NCBI RefSeq assembly: GCF_900129395.1
Contig: NZ_FQVP01000009.1
Span: forward strand, 1 to 64,000
DNA length: 64,000 nt
From: Pseudosulfitobacter pseudonitzschiae
Lineage (GTDB): Bacteria; Pseudomonadota; Alphaproteobacteria; Rhodobacterales; Rhodobacteraceae
Reading direction: 5' to 3'
The notes beneath the pieces were generated by a model. It did no database searches. It saw only the letters and a list, made by a program, of their open reading frames with translations, and was not told the origin of the DNA. Positions 50,389 through 59,067 of the stretch are shown here, piece by piece; position 1 is the first letter of the stretch, and the number at the start of each line of letters is the position of its first letter. The translations under genes were made by a program, and so were the position numbers.

Positions 50389-50922
50389 TCAGAGCCGGGT
50401 GCCCGCTTGGTGATCGCGCAGCAGGTTTCGAGCTATGATCAACTGCTGGATCTGGGTCGTGCCCTCATAAATGCGCAGCAGGCGAACATCCCTGTAGATG
50501 CGCTCTACGGGATATTCGGCCATATACCCTGCACCTCCGAGAATCTGAACCGCCCGATCGGCGATGCGGCCGACGCTTTCAGTCGCAAGCATCTTTGCGG
50601 CGGCTGCCTCCGTCGACACGACCAAACCCATGTCGAAACGCCGCGCAGCTTCGCGCGTGACGCATTCTGAGGCGTAGAGTTCAGCCCGGCTGTCGGCAGC
50701 AACCGGGCGATCGTGACGGATCTCGGCCGCTATCTGCGTTCCAAACCGCTGGCACCACGCCCGGATGCTTTCATATGAGACGATCACGCCCCGCTCGGAC
50801 AACAGATCCTCGACATCTCGCAGGCTCAGAGCAAACCGATGGTACGCCCAGACGGCATAGGAGATGACGGACCGAGGGAAACGGAAGCCCTTCAGGCGAG
50901 GCTGTGAAACTTGGCTGATCAT
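50389..50922 (-). pseudogene. In-frame chimera: IS6-family transposase N-terminus fused to acyl-CoA dehydrogenase C-terminus
   Basis: 177 codons. Residues 1-~74 are an IS6-type transposase N-terminus: RLKGFRFPRSVISYAVWAYH, DVEDLLSERGVIVSYESIRA, WCQRFG, then IRHDRP. From ~80 on the frame is the C-terminal quarter of an acyl-CoA dehydrogenase: ELYASECVTREAARRFDMGL, AVQILGGAGYMAEYPVERIY, RIYEGTTQIQQLIIARNLL. The junction falls near 50690-50706. Neither half retains its catalytic core: no DDE triad and no ACAD catalytic Glu domain. It records an IS-mediated deletion that removed most of the dehydrogenase gene. Confidence 0.85.
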
Positions 50923-52050
50923 AAGTGAGGGCTATTCGTGCAGCCGGGGCGCGTCAACAACATGACAAAGCCCATCCGAGGTATAGTCTCAGGGCGCTGA
51001 TGAACGGGGTCGTGGGCAAATGTCATGCTGGAACCCTATCGCATGACGGCGCTTTCTTCCAGAAATTAGGGCATAAAACGCCTCGCCTTGCCGATCTCAT
51101 AAAGGTCCGATAAGTTTGCATTATCGGTCATTTTGAAAGTGTGTTGAAAAACACTTCACTATCGTTTGAGCACCATGGGCGATTTCGACAGAAACCACAT
51201 GTTTCTTCCACAAAATTTCCAACAAATTGATGACGGCTTTTACCCACACTCCGGCTCTCCTTCCACCGGCGTCAATCTTATTCTTCTCTTAATCTAGCCG
51301 TATGGACCAGTTGAGAGAACACCACGCCATCGGCGCTGCAGGCCGCAACGGTGTAGTTTCTGCCTCCTGAAAGACATCATCCAAAAAGAGTTTTTGGCTA
51401 AAGATATCCTGCAGAGCCACGCGCGTCAGGACCCTCCAACGACAAGATGTGCGCTGAAGGTGCGCAGCGCATCCCTCGCGTGAACTGCCGTTGGAGGTTA
51501 AGTATTCCTGCAACGAAATCCGCCACCGATGGGATTTAGTTCTCCACTACCCTGCTGGTCAGACAGGCGTCTCATTCTTAGAAAAATGGGCGCATCAAAC
51601 CCTTCGGCCTCCGAAAGGAAAACCGCGAATGGCGATACCAAGCAGGGCAATGATCATCCGAGACAATGTAGAGAACTCAGCAAACCAACGACTCCGCCAA
51701 TTGCCAATTTTTCCTCAGAGTGACATCGCGTTGAATTAAGACATACGCATCAAAGCAATCAACACAGGTTGGGACCGCCTCGTCCAGAAATCGGGTCAGA
51801 GCGTCGTCAGAGTATCAGGCACAATTTCATCTACCTGTTGCGGGTGCGTGGCAGCGACCCCCCTGCCCTGTCAGATTAACGATCCGTTCATGCTGTTCCG
51901 GACCGTATTGCGCCGACACTGGCGCCATCCAAGAGTAACGTCATTTGCCATTGCACGACAGTACGGCGGACAGTCGAACCAAACTCACCTGCCCCCAAGC
52001 TTTTGAGGCAAGCGCTTTGCCTCCAACGAATTGGCTTTATCAGAAGAGCC
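50923..52050. other. Long gene-poor stretch
   Basis: About 1.1 kb with only short overlapping frames. I see no domain, RNA gene or repeat array here. Together with the IS5 remnant that follows, it forms a buffer of decayed DNA upstream of the replication region. Confidence 0.4.
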
Positions 52051-52300
52051 AGCCGAAGTCCCTTCTCTGGGCTTCCCAGCCCACACTCCTGGCCACCAGA
52101 TGACGGTCGCAGCGAGAGAGATAGCAGACAGGAAGAGATTGGGTCAGCGGCCAATCCGGCAGCCGCTCCCCCCTGTGTGACGCCCATGCTGGACGTCGAT
52201 CGCTGAGCCTTTGCGGTAATTTGCATCGATCATCAGGATCTTCTGTTCGCGGTGTCCGGTAGTCTGCCCGACGATGATCCGGACGAATAGGCACTTGTCA
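52050..52300 (-). pseudogene. IS5-family transposase remnant with internal deletion
   Basis: Minus strand, upstream part: HREQKILMIDANYRKGSAID, then TGGSGCRIGR and a stop; this resembles the IS5 segment around the first catalytic Asp (MIDATYLKAH...GRLIGRTKGG). Downstream part: LFLSAISLAATVIWWPGVWA, the typical C-terminal end (FLSAIALAATVIFWL). The ~100 residues between, with the remaining catalytic acids, are missing. Confidence 0.6.
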
Positions 52301-52620
52301 CTGCAACGCCGTGAACGGTTGGGTAGCGTTTTGGATGGGCGTAGCCCTTTTGAGCATTTTCCACCTTAATCTGTTGCAACTTATTAAGGCTATTCCGTTC
52401 GGTACACGCTGGTGATTGATGTGCGATTTGCCTTGGGGCTTTGTAAAGAACCGCTCAAGCCGTGCCACCAGCGCATCCGAAATTCACAAAAAATCGAACT
52501 TGTTCTCCGCGCGATCCTCAAACCGTGAACCACCCAGAGGAGTTGAAATCAATCGGTGCTGACTGTCGCGCGTTCTTTATGGACAGCGATATTTCCGCTT
52601 CAGTTCGCTCGTGTGCTACT

Positions 52621-52638
52621 TGTCCACCGCGGTGGACA
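52621..52638. promoter_or_regulatory. 18-bp palindrome, distal copy (putative parS)
   Basis: TGTCCACCGCGGTGGACA, a perfect palindrome identical to the one at 52753. It lies about 130 bases further downstream of repC. Its size, perfect symmetry, central CG and location are those expected of a RepB centromere site. Confidence 0.65.
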
Positions 52639-52752
52639 TCCGCTGATCCGAGAAAATCGGAGGACGAACATGCTCTCCTAGGCCCATCTCGGTATTACCG
52701 TTTTCGAACGGCTGAACATGTCCCGCAACGATAGGCACAATTTGCTGGTAGA

Positions 52753-52770
52753 TGTCCACCGCGGTGGACA
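52753..52770. promoter_or_regulatory. 18-bp palindrome, repC-proximal copy (putative parS)
   Basis: TGTCCACCGCGGTGGACA, ending directly at the repC stop codon. Symmetry extends to 22 bases (52751-52772, GA...TC). It is the second copy of the palindrome at 52621, 132 bases away. RepABC plasmids carry parS palindromes in or next to the operon that RepB binds. Confidence 0.65.
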
Positions 52771-53826
52771 TCAGCCGATTCGCTTGTTGGTATCAGACAT
52801 TCGCATGACCAAAGCTAGAGGATCAAATTGCTCGCGTCTTTTACCCAAGGTGATACTGTGAAAATACGCTCCAAAATCCCTGATGCGCTTTCCAAGCTGT
52901 AGCATGATGAAGATTGCGCATGCCGCTTTCTGAGCTCCTACGGAATTTTTTGCTTTCTCGTAAGTCTCTGGGTGTATCCCCATCATGGGTGCGAGTGTTC
53001 GAGCATGATTTTCGATGTCCAACCAGTCTCTAAGTCGCTTTGTAGAGAACGATGTTGCCTGATCGCAAAATGAAATCAGCAGATCTGGTTTCAAATTTTC
53101 AGTACTCGGGTTGCTATCTAAATCTTTTCTTTCTTCTTCAGACTTAGATTGGTGCCGGACAGTTTGCCCGTCATTGGCGGGCAATTCTATAGTTTCTGCC
53201 GTATCATGCAGGGTAGACAAGCTTTGGCATACGGCATTTGTATCGGCAAGTAGCGCGTGGTATTCGGGGAGGCTCAGTTTCCTGCGTAGAACTCTACGTG
53301 CGTGGTCGATGAATGCGTTGCAGGGTTCGTGCTCTTCCAGATGGGCAAGCTTTGTGAGGATCTGTTTGCGGACAAATATCCGATCCCTCCGATTGTTTTC
53401 CATCTCTTGCGCGATGGTGATGAGCTCGCTGGCACGTTGGAGCAGGGGGGCGAGAGACAATCCATAGCTGATGCACGCCCCGCCGGAAGAGCGCACGCGG
53501 TAGCGCTTTCGGTTCGAACTGTCATTGCGTTTGATGAACCCGAGTTCAACGAAGCGGTTGATGTGCCTGCGGAGTGTTCGCTCGTCGATTCCGCCGACGC
53601 GCTTGCAGATGGAATCGTTCGATGCAAATACCGTTTCACCATGGCCTGGCTTTAGAAAACTAAGCATGGCCTGAAGTGTCTGTATGTGTCCAGGACGCAG
53701 GCCAAACACGCTTCGCGCATCTCTCAGCGCCCTGAATATGGTCCAGACGTCGGTTTCAGATGTGGGAACGGGGCCGCGGGTTGTATCTGCACCCGCAGCA
53801 TCGATCGACAGTTTTGTGAATGCCAT
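52771..53826 (-). CDS. repC: Replication initiator RepC
   Basis: 351 residues. The start MAFTKLSIDAAG and segments VWTIFRALRDARSVFGLRPG, QTLQAMLSFLKPG, VFASNDSICKRVGGIDERTL, RRHINRFVELGFIKRNDSSN are typical RepC: a winged-helix initiator that binds an origin within its own coding sequence. The C-terminal block ACAIFIMLQLGKRIRDFGAY is also characteristic. The start at 53826 gives normal length. It is the third gene of repABC, separated from repB by 238 bases. Confidence 0.92.
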   Translation of the reverse strand: MAFTKLSIDAAGADTTRGPVPTSETDVWTIFRALRDARSVFGLRPGHIQTLQAMLSFLKPGHGETVFASNDSICKRVGGIDERTLRRHINRFVELGFIKRNDSSNRKRYRVRSSGGACISYGLSLAPLLQRASELITIAQEMENNRRDRIFVRKQILTKLAHLEEHEPCNAFIDHARRVLRRKLSLPEYHALLADTNAVCQSLSTLHDTAETIELPANDGQTVRHQSKSEEERKDLDSNPSTENLKPDLLISFCDQATSFSTKRLRDWLDIENHARTLAPMMGIHPETYEKAKNSVGAQKAACAIFIMLQLGKRIRDFGAYFHSITLGKRREQFDPLALVMRMSDTNKRIG

Positions 53827-54064
53827 AATTTGTTCACGATGACCATTCGGCCCACCACTTTCCCGTCTCTTTCCCGGATTTCTCAAGGAAAAAGGCAATA
53901 AATATCGGTCCACCGAATCGGTGACTCTTGACCGTTGTGCTGAAGATTGCTACATCAGAGGTGCTAATCAGATGATGAGGGCTCTCCAGGGGAAACTTTG
54001 GGGGGCTCTTTTCTTTTGGGTCTTCGCTTTTCTCCTCTGCTCGTGTTGCTCTGTATGGCTTGGG
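53827..54064 (+). ncRNA. repB-repC intergenic region, expected site of the antisense ctRNA
   Basis: In repABC plasmids the repB-repC gap encodes a small counter-transcribed RNA on the strand opposite repC that controls copy number and incompatibility. The 238-base gap here has the right size and position. On the plus strand it contains GGGGAAACTTTGGGGGGCTC followed by TTTTCTTTT, a GC-rich block with a T-rich tail that could be its terminator region. The exact ends were not determined; the extent given is the gap itself. Confidence 0.4.
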
Positions 54065-55036
54065 TTAGGACCCAGTGCCTCTCTCATTCCGCCATTGGTC
54101 AAAGAGCTGTAAAAGCGTGGCTTCCACGCGCTCTTCAAGCCACTGGCTGAATTCTGGATTGTCTTTTTTAGTGACCTTGATCGCGATTGCTTTGTCGGCG
54201 ACTGTCAGCGTGGCCAATGAGTTGCCGTCCTTGTCCTTGATGATCGTAGTCAGGTCACGTGTGGTCGGCTTCTTGTCGCCACGCGCTTTTTTTCTCGAGC
54301 TAGCCGAATAGACCGCTTGGAACTTGTCGGAACTCGGAGTGTCGTCGGGCAGGGCGGCAAGCGTTTCCTTGGCGATGTCCACCAAATCTACCTTTGCCGA
54401 TAAGGCAGCCAGATCACCCCATTGCCGTCGTCCGATCCCATGTGCCGGCCCAATGAGTTGAACAAGACCGTCTGGCAGTTGTTCTATGACGACCCTGTGG
54501 TTGGATACACCTTGCCGGGTCAGACCCAGAGCATCCTGAATGACCCCAGGTTTGTAGCCTGCCTCCTGCATCTCTTTGATAAACAAAGACTTTTCAATGA
54601 AAGACGGATCAAGCCTAAGGTTGTTCTCCTGGCCTTGCGCAATTAGTGACGCGTCATCATCCAAGGTCCGGACGATTGCCTTGACAGTTCCACCGGTCTT
54701 ACGGATCGCGGCAAGCCTGCGGCGGCCGTAGACGATGCGGTATCTGTCCGGCTGGGCTGATGGACGGACCATGATGGGCACTTGCTGGCCATGCTTCCGA
54801 ATGCTCTCGGCCAACTCATCAATGCTGGAATCTTCCAGCACCAACCGATCGCGCAGCCCATCCATATCAATCTGGTCGGGGTCGATATCGCGGATCGAGT
54901 TTGCTGTAATCTCGCGCAAAGAGTCGCGCAAGCCGCCAACAGATCCTGGCAGCTTTGCCGCTTTTGGCGGGGCAGGGGAGGGGGCAGCGCGCTCCGTTTC
55001 ATCCTTTGGAGGCTGGTTGAAGATGTTTCGTGCCAT
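54065..55036 (-). CDS. repB: Partitioning protein RepB (ParB family)
   Basis: 323 residues. ParB N-domain: IDELAESIRKHGQQVPIMVR, YRIVYGRRRLAAIRKTG (the RRR box), ENNLRLDPSFIEKSLFIKEM. A central HTH follows (QDALGLTRQGVSNHRVVIEQ). RepB binds parS and, with RepA, segregates the plasmid. The start at 55036 overlaps the repA stop by one base (TGATG); an ATG at 55051 would add five residues. Confidence 0.93.
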   Translation of the reverse strand: MARNIFNQPPKDETERAAPSPAPPKAAKLPGSVGGLRDSLREITANSIRDIDPDQIDMDGLRDRLVLEDSSIDELAESIRKHGQQVPIMVRPSAQPDRYRIVYGRRRLAAIRKTGGTVKAIVRTLDDDASLIAQGQENNLRLDPSFIEKSLFIKEMQEAGYKPGVIQDALGLTRQGVSNHRVVIEQLPDGLVQLIGPAHGIGRRQWGDLAALSAKVDLVDIAKETLAALPDDTPSSDKFQAVYSASSRKKARGDKKPTTRDLTTIIKDKDGNSLATLTVADKAIAIKVTKKDNPEFSQWLEERVEATLLQLFDQWRNERGTGS

Positions 55037-56235
55037 CAGCGACGCCCCCATGCCATTTGAATGGTCTGCTCCAGCTCATCGCCAACGCCGTTCACGCTTG
55101 TCAGGGCGCGATCAATCGTCTTTTTGATGAACTGGCTTGGATCGACCTCATAGACGGTCTGCTGGGTCATTCCCGCGTCGGAGATCGCTGTAGACTTCAG
55201 CATCGGCTCTGTCATGACCTGACCCGCCAAAATCGATCTCAGGTAGCCTGCCATTTGGGTCTGTGGCCCGTCAGATGGCTCGTATCTGGTGATCAGGAAC
55301 TTGACAAAATCCCAGGTAACGCGCCGACCGATGGCCTCTTCTACCGCCTTGACCGTTTCTGAAGCGAGCTTCAGGAACTGGCTCATGGATGCGATGTCAA
55401 GCATGCCGGGCACCACGGTTACCAAAAGTCCTGTCGAGGCTGCCAGCGCGGTCAGGGTTAAAAACCCAAGTTGTGGAGGGCAGTCGATCAGGACGATGTC
55501 ATAGTCTGCTTCAACCTCTTCAAGCGCCAAAGCGAGACGCTCCGCAAAGATGGGCTGTACGCGACGGGCGAGTGCGTTCGCGGTCTCTGTTTCGTACTCA
55601 GAGAGCATCAAACCGGCGGGCACCATGTCGAGTTTATGGAAGTAGGTCTTTTGGATAACGTGCGAGAGCGGAAGCTGATCCTCATATCTCAGAGCATCAT
55701 AGATTGTGCCGCCATCGGCGAACTCAAGCTCGGGCCGAAAGCCGAAAAACGTGGTCAAGCTTGCTTGCGGATCAAGGTCCAGCACCAGCACACGGTACCC
55801 GCGCAAGGCATACCTTTGCGCAAGATGGATCGTTGCGGTCGTCTTTGACGAACCGCCTTTGAAGTTCACGACGGATATCACCTGAAGACGGTCACCATCG
55901 CGGCGACCCGGGCGATAGGCTTCTGCATTCTTGCCCGTGCGCCCCAAGATATCGCGCAATTTGTCGACATCTTCGGCCGTGTAGAACCGGTGTCCGCGGT
56001 TATCTGTGTGCACCTCAGGGAAGCTGCCGTCTTTGTGCCGATTGCGAAGGTTCGAAGGGCTTACGCGCAGCAAGCCGGCAACCTCGGTAGAGCTGAAGCG
56101 CCGCAGGGACTTCCGCACTTCGGGTTCGAATGCGATCTTCATCTGACGGTCCAAGGACTCGGCCAGATTGTCAGCAAACGCTCCAATATCAGCAGAGCCT
56201 ATGCCTTGCGCATATCCAACGTTACGATCATCCAT
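55036..56235 (-). CDS. repA: Partitioning ATPase RepA (ParA family)
   Basis: 399 residues. An N-terminal MerR-like HTH (FSSTEVAGLLRVSPSNLRNR) precedes the ParA ATPase: deviant Walker A FKGGSSKTTATIHLA, VLVLDLDPQASLTTFFG (A'), and IVLIDCPPQLGFLTL (Walker B). RepA drives segregation and represses the repABC operon. I choose the ATG at 56235 because the alternative at 56277 lies inside the inverted-repeat operator. First gene of the operon. Confidence 0.92.
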   Translation of the reverse strand: MDDRNVGYAQGIGSADIGAFADNLAESLDRQMKIAFEPEVRKSLRRFSSTEVAGLLRVSPSNLRNRHKDGSFPEVHTDNRGHRFYTAEDVDKLRDILGRTGKNAEAYRPGRRDGDRLQVISVVNFKGGSSKTTATIHLAQRYALRGYRVLVLDLDPQASLTTFFGFRPELEFADGGTIYDALRYEDQLPLSHVIQKTYFHKLDMVPAGLMLSEYETETANALARRVQPIFAERLALALEEVEADYDIVLIDCPPQLGFLTLTALAASTGLLVTVVPGMLDIASMSQFLKLASETVKAVEEAIGRRVTWDFVKFLITRYEPSDGPQTQMAGYLRSILAGQVMTEPMLKSTAISDAGMTQQTVYEVDPSQFIKKTIDRALTSVNGVGDELEQTIQMAWGRR

Positions 56236-56642
56236 GTACTGCCGCTCACTCTTGGCCCCTGTTAGGCTCTTTATCATTCTGACGGTGTATAGCGTGTCTG
56301 ACGCATTTTGCCGTCAGAATGGGAATGCCACGATCCAGTGAGTCCGGCAAGAAGAATCTAAATGTAGTGTGAAAGTTATCCGCAGCACCAAAATTTTCTG
56401 ACGCATAACAATCCAGGCAAGTCATTGAAATAGATTAATTAAATGCCGATATTGCTGTATCGGGACGCTAATTCGTCGATCTGGTCCAATAGCCGCTAAC
56501 CCAAAGTAACCAATGGCAGTTTCAGTCGCCTGCAGGGGCTTCTACCGGCGGTTTCTTCTACATCCGTCTTAGAACTACACCTGACCTTGGTTAGATTCGC
56601 AGGGCATAGCGCCACGTCGCTGCGCGCAGGCGAGAAACATTT
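56236..56642. other. repABC upstream region
   Basis: About 400 bases with no gene. It carries the repeat-rich repA promoter region (56276-56320 and one further TCTGACG at 56397). The remainder is AT-rich and contains nothing I recognise. Confidence 0.45.
56276..56320 (-). promoter_or_regulatory. repABC promoter/operator with TCTGACG repeats
   Basis: ATTCTGACGG (56276-56285) and CCGTCAGAAT (56311-56320) are exact 10-bp inverted repeats. A further TCTGACG lies between them (56297-56303) and another upstream (56397-56403). On the minus strand TATACA between the arms could be a -10 box. This is a good candidate for RepA/RepB autorepression. Confidence 0.6.
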
Positions 56643-56895
56643 TCACCAAAGGCAGCTGCCAACCAATGCTTTTGTGCGGGGTGAATTCAGGTCCGCGGAG
56701 GTTTCCGTTTCGATCCAGCCCGGAGAGACCCGCACCAAGCGCGCGCCATCGGGCGGTACTTGCTGTGACAGGAGCTTGCTGCAGGTCAAAAGCGCCGCCT
56801 TGGTCGTGGTCGGCTCGGGCAATGGTAAATGTCTTTGGATTGAGGTGACTTGGATCACCACGGCCGAGCCCTGCGCCTCGAAGAGCCGTAGGGTG
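56643..56895 (-). pseudogene. Short-chain dehydrogenase fragment
   Basis: The minus strand reads [20 protein letters not shown], then [20 protein letters not shown] and [26 protein letters not shown]. This matches the middle of SDR oxidoreductases (Ser of the catalytic triad in VTSIQ; a K-x-A helix; RVSPGW.ET). The YxxxK tyrosine is lost by a small deletion before TTTKAAL. An upstream stop and missing Rossmann N-terminus show it is a remnant. Confidence 0.65.
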
Positions 56896-56963
56896 TCGAA
56901 AGATCAGGATAGTCAGGGCAGAATGACAGGACCAAAACGCTTCCGGGCCGAAATCCGTCTGTG

Positions 56964-58061
56964 CTACTTCGGTCCGTGATTGAGTGCCTCGACCAGGCAG
57001 AGCAGAGCCATTGATTGGCCGTATCCGGTCGGCTGTATCGGGATGTCCCGATAAAACTGAAGATCATGGCCCATGCGCGTGCCATACGAAACCTGTTGCA
57101 CGACGCCGTCCTTATCGATGTGCGTGAGGACGGCCTTTAGCGCCCTGAGACCGGCGGCACGCCAGCGTTCGTCTCCAAGACCCAGACGATGGGCCTTGAG
57201 CAACGCATAGCCGATGGCCGCCGTCGCGGAGATTTCCTCGTAAGAGGTTTCGTCATCGACAAGGGTGCGCCAGGCACCGCTGTCGCACTGGTAGCGCAGC
57301 AGCGTTTCGAGCTGCGATGTGACGATATGGGACAGAAAGCGTTTGGTCGCCTGGTCGAGATCGGCCAGATCGAAGAGATCGAGCACGCCAGCAGAAATCC
57401 AGCTGTTGCCACGGGCCCAGCGGGCGCGTGCAAAGTTGTGGTTCCCGTCGAATGTCCAGCCATGAAACCAAAGCCCGGTCTCGCGCTCGGCAAGATAATG
57501 GGTGTGCACCAGGAACTGAAAGGTCGCCTCATCCACTAGATCGCTGCGGCCGCTTGCCTGACCGTAGCTGGCAAGGAACAGCGCCAACATGAACAGCGTG
57601 TCGTCCCAAAGTTCGCCTTCGTTGATCTTGTCCGACACGTCGTGCTGAAAACCGCCGCTTACGGTGCGCGGGGCTTCTGTGAGCAGCCTTTGCGCCCAAT
57701 CGCGCATCGCGGGCTCCCATTTGGGATCGCGGGTTTCCGACCAGAGGATCGACAGCGCCAGCATTGGCGCTGTCGTGTTTACGTTCATTTTCGGCAAGCC
57801 GCGGGAAAACTGAGTGTCATACCAGTCTTCCAGCAGCGCCCGCGCTTCGGCATCCCCGGTTTGCTTCCAGAGTTGCGCGATGCCATAGAGACCAACCCCC
57901 TGCGGCCATTCCCAACTGTCAAAGCTGACGTAGTCTCCCGCTGTGCCATCGAGATTCGGTTCGTTGAAACGACCCTCATCCCTGAGGTTACGCAGCCCGG
58001 AGACAATCAGGGCGATCTTTTCCCGGATTTCGTCTTGCAGGTTCACAGTGTCGGTCATCAT
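56964..58061 (-). CDS. Glycoside hydrolase family 105/88-type unsaturated uronyl hydrolase
   Basis: 365 residues, (alpha/alpha)6 barrel. Motifs: YVSFDSWEWPQGVGLYGIAQ, GELWDDTLFMLALFLASYG with the candidate catalytic Asp, FARARWARGNSWISAGVLDL. Such enzymes remove the 4,5-unsaturated uronate left at the non-reducing end of oligosaccharides by lyases (RhiN/YteR type on rhamnogalacturonan; GH88 on glucuronides). There is no signal peptide, so it acts in the cytoplasm. It is 31 bases after dctP and close to kduD and kduI, which take the released uronate onward. The exact polymer is uncertain. Confidence 0.88.
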   Translation of the reverse strand: MMTDTVNLQDEIREKIALIVSGLRNLRDEGRFNEPNLDGTAGDYVSFDSWEWPQGVGLYGIAQLWKQTGDAEARALLEDWYDTQFSRGLPKMNVNTTAPMLALSILWSETRDPKWEPAMRDWAQRLLTEAPRTVSGGFQHDVSDKINEGELWDDTLFMLALFLASYGQASGRSDLVDEATFQFLVHTHYLAERETGLWFHGWTFDGNHNFARARWARGNSWISAGVLDLFDLADLDQATKRFLSHIVTSQLETLLRYQCDSGAWRTLVDDETSYEEISATAAIGYALLKAHRLGLGDERWRAAGLRALKAVLTHIDKDGVVQQVSYGTRMGHDLQFYRDIPIQPTGYGQSMALLCLVEALNHGPK

Positions 58062-58092
58062 GTCGCTACTCTATTCTTCGGGGGTTTTCGGC

Positions 58093-59067
58093 TTACTCGG
58101 TTGCGAGGATCTGGCTCAGAACGTCGCCGAAATCGGGATCATCGCGATACTCATCGAGCAGAGGCATGACTTTGTCGCGGAACGGCGCCTGGTCCGGCTC
58201 TATGAAGGTGACACCCATTTCTTCGGCTTGGGTGCGGGCGTCAGAAACGGCCTTGTCCCAAATGCCGCGAAATGCCTCGGTGGCGTTCACGGCCGCCTGC
58301 TTTACGATGGCCTGCTGTTCTGCGGTCAGCTTGTCCATCGCCGCGTTGGAGATCACAAGGAAGTCGGGGACGCGCAGGTGTTCGTCCTGGCTGTAGTACT
58401 TGGCCACTTCGCCGTGGCGGCCGATGGTCAGCGCCGTGACGTTGTTTTCGGCACCGTCAATGACGCCTTGCTGAAGCGAGGTGTAGATTTCGGCATAGGG
58501 CATGGGGGTCGGGGTGCCGCCCATCATCTCGACCATGCGAATCGAACTGTTGGAGTTCATGACCCGGATTTTCTGGCCTTCAAGGTCGGCGGGGGTCTCG
58601 ATGGGTTTGTCGCTGGTGTAGAACGAACGCGCGCCGCTGTCGAAGAATGTCAGGCCGGTGAAGCCGCTGTCCTTGGTCGCAGCATAGACCTGATCGGCGA
58701 CCGGCCCGGTCATCACGCGATAGAACTGGTCTTCGCTGGTGAAGATGTAGGGCAGGGTGAAGGCCTTGAAGACTGGATCAAAGTTCTCGAGGTTGCCTGC
58801 GCTGACGCGGGTCATGTCGACGGCGCCGTTCTGCAACTGTTCCAGCACTTCGCGTTCAGAGCCAAGAACGCCATTGAGGAAAACCCGAATGGTGACTTCA
58901 CCGTCGGTTTTTTCTTCCACTTCATCCGCAAACTGTTGCAAGGCGGTGCTTGTGGGATGGTCCTCGGAGAGCGAATTCGCGAGGCGCAGGCGTGTGGTCG
59001 CATCCGCGCTGCCGGCAATCAGTGCCAGCGCTGCGGTGGCGGAAAGAGCAAGTGTTTTGAGTTTCAT
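58093..59067 (-). CDS. TRAP transporter solute-binding protein (DctP family)
   Basis: 324 residues. Signal peptide LKTLALSATAALALIAGSAD precedes RLRLANSLSEDHPTSTALQQ, the DctP N-terminus. The C-lobe includes GQKIRVMNSNSSIRMVEMMG and PMPYAEIYTSLQQGVIDGAE, with the conserved arginine (RVMNS) that contacts the substrate carboxylate. The start at 59067 follows GGGAGG. It is transcribed with the GH105-like hydrolase and divergently from dctQM-kduD; the substrate is likely an unsaturated uronide oligosaccharide or uronate. Confidence 0.92.
   Translation of the reverse strand: MKLKTLALSATAALALIAGSADATTRLRLANSLSEDHPTSTALQQFADEVEEKTDGEVTIRVFLNGVLGSEREVLEQLQNGAVDMTRVSAGNLENFDPVFKAFTLPYIFTSEDQFYRVMTGPVADQVYAATKDSGFTGLTFFDSGARSFYTSDKPIETPADLEGQKIRVMNSNSSIRMVEMMGGTPTPMPYAEIYTSLQQGVIDGAENNVTALTIGRHGEVAKYYSQDEHLRVPDFLVISNAAMDKLTAEQQAIVKQAAVNATEAFRGIWDKAVSDARTQAEEMGVTFIEPDQAPFRDKVMPLLDEYRDDPDFGDVLSQILATE

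Noticed and set aside
56587-56979. A 130-codon plus-strand frame near the end of the uronate hydrolase gene
   Set aside because: No recognisable domain, and the opposite strand shows SDR similarity, so this is the shadow of a remnant.
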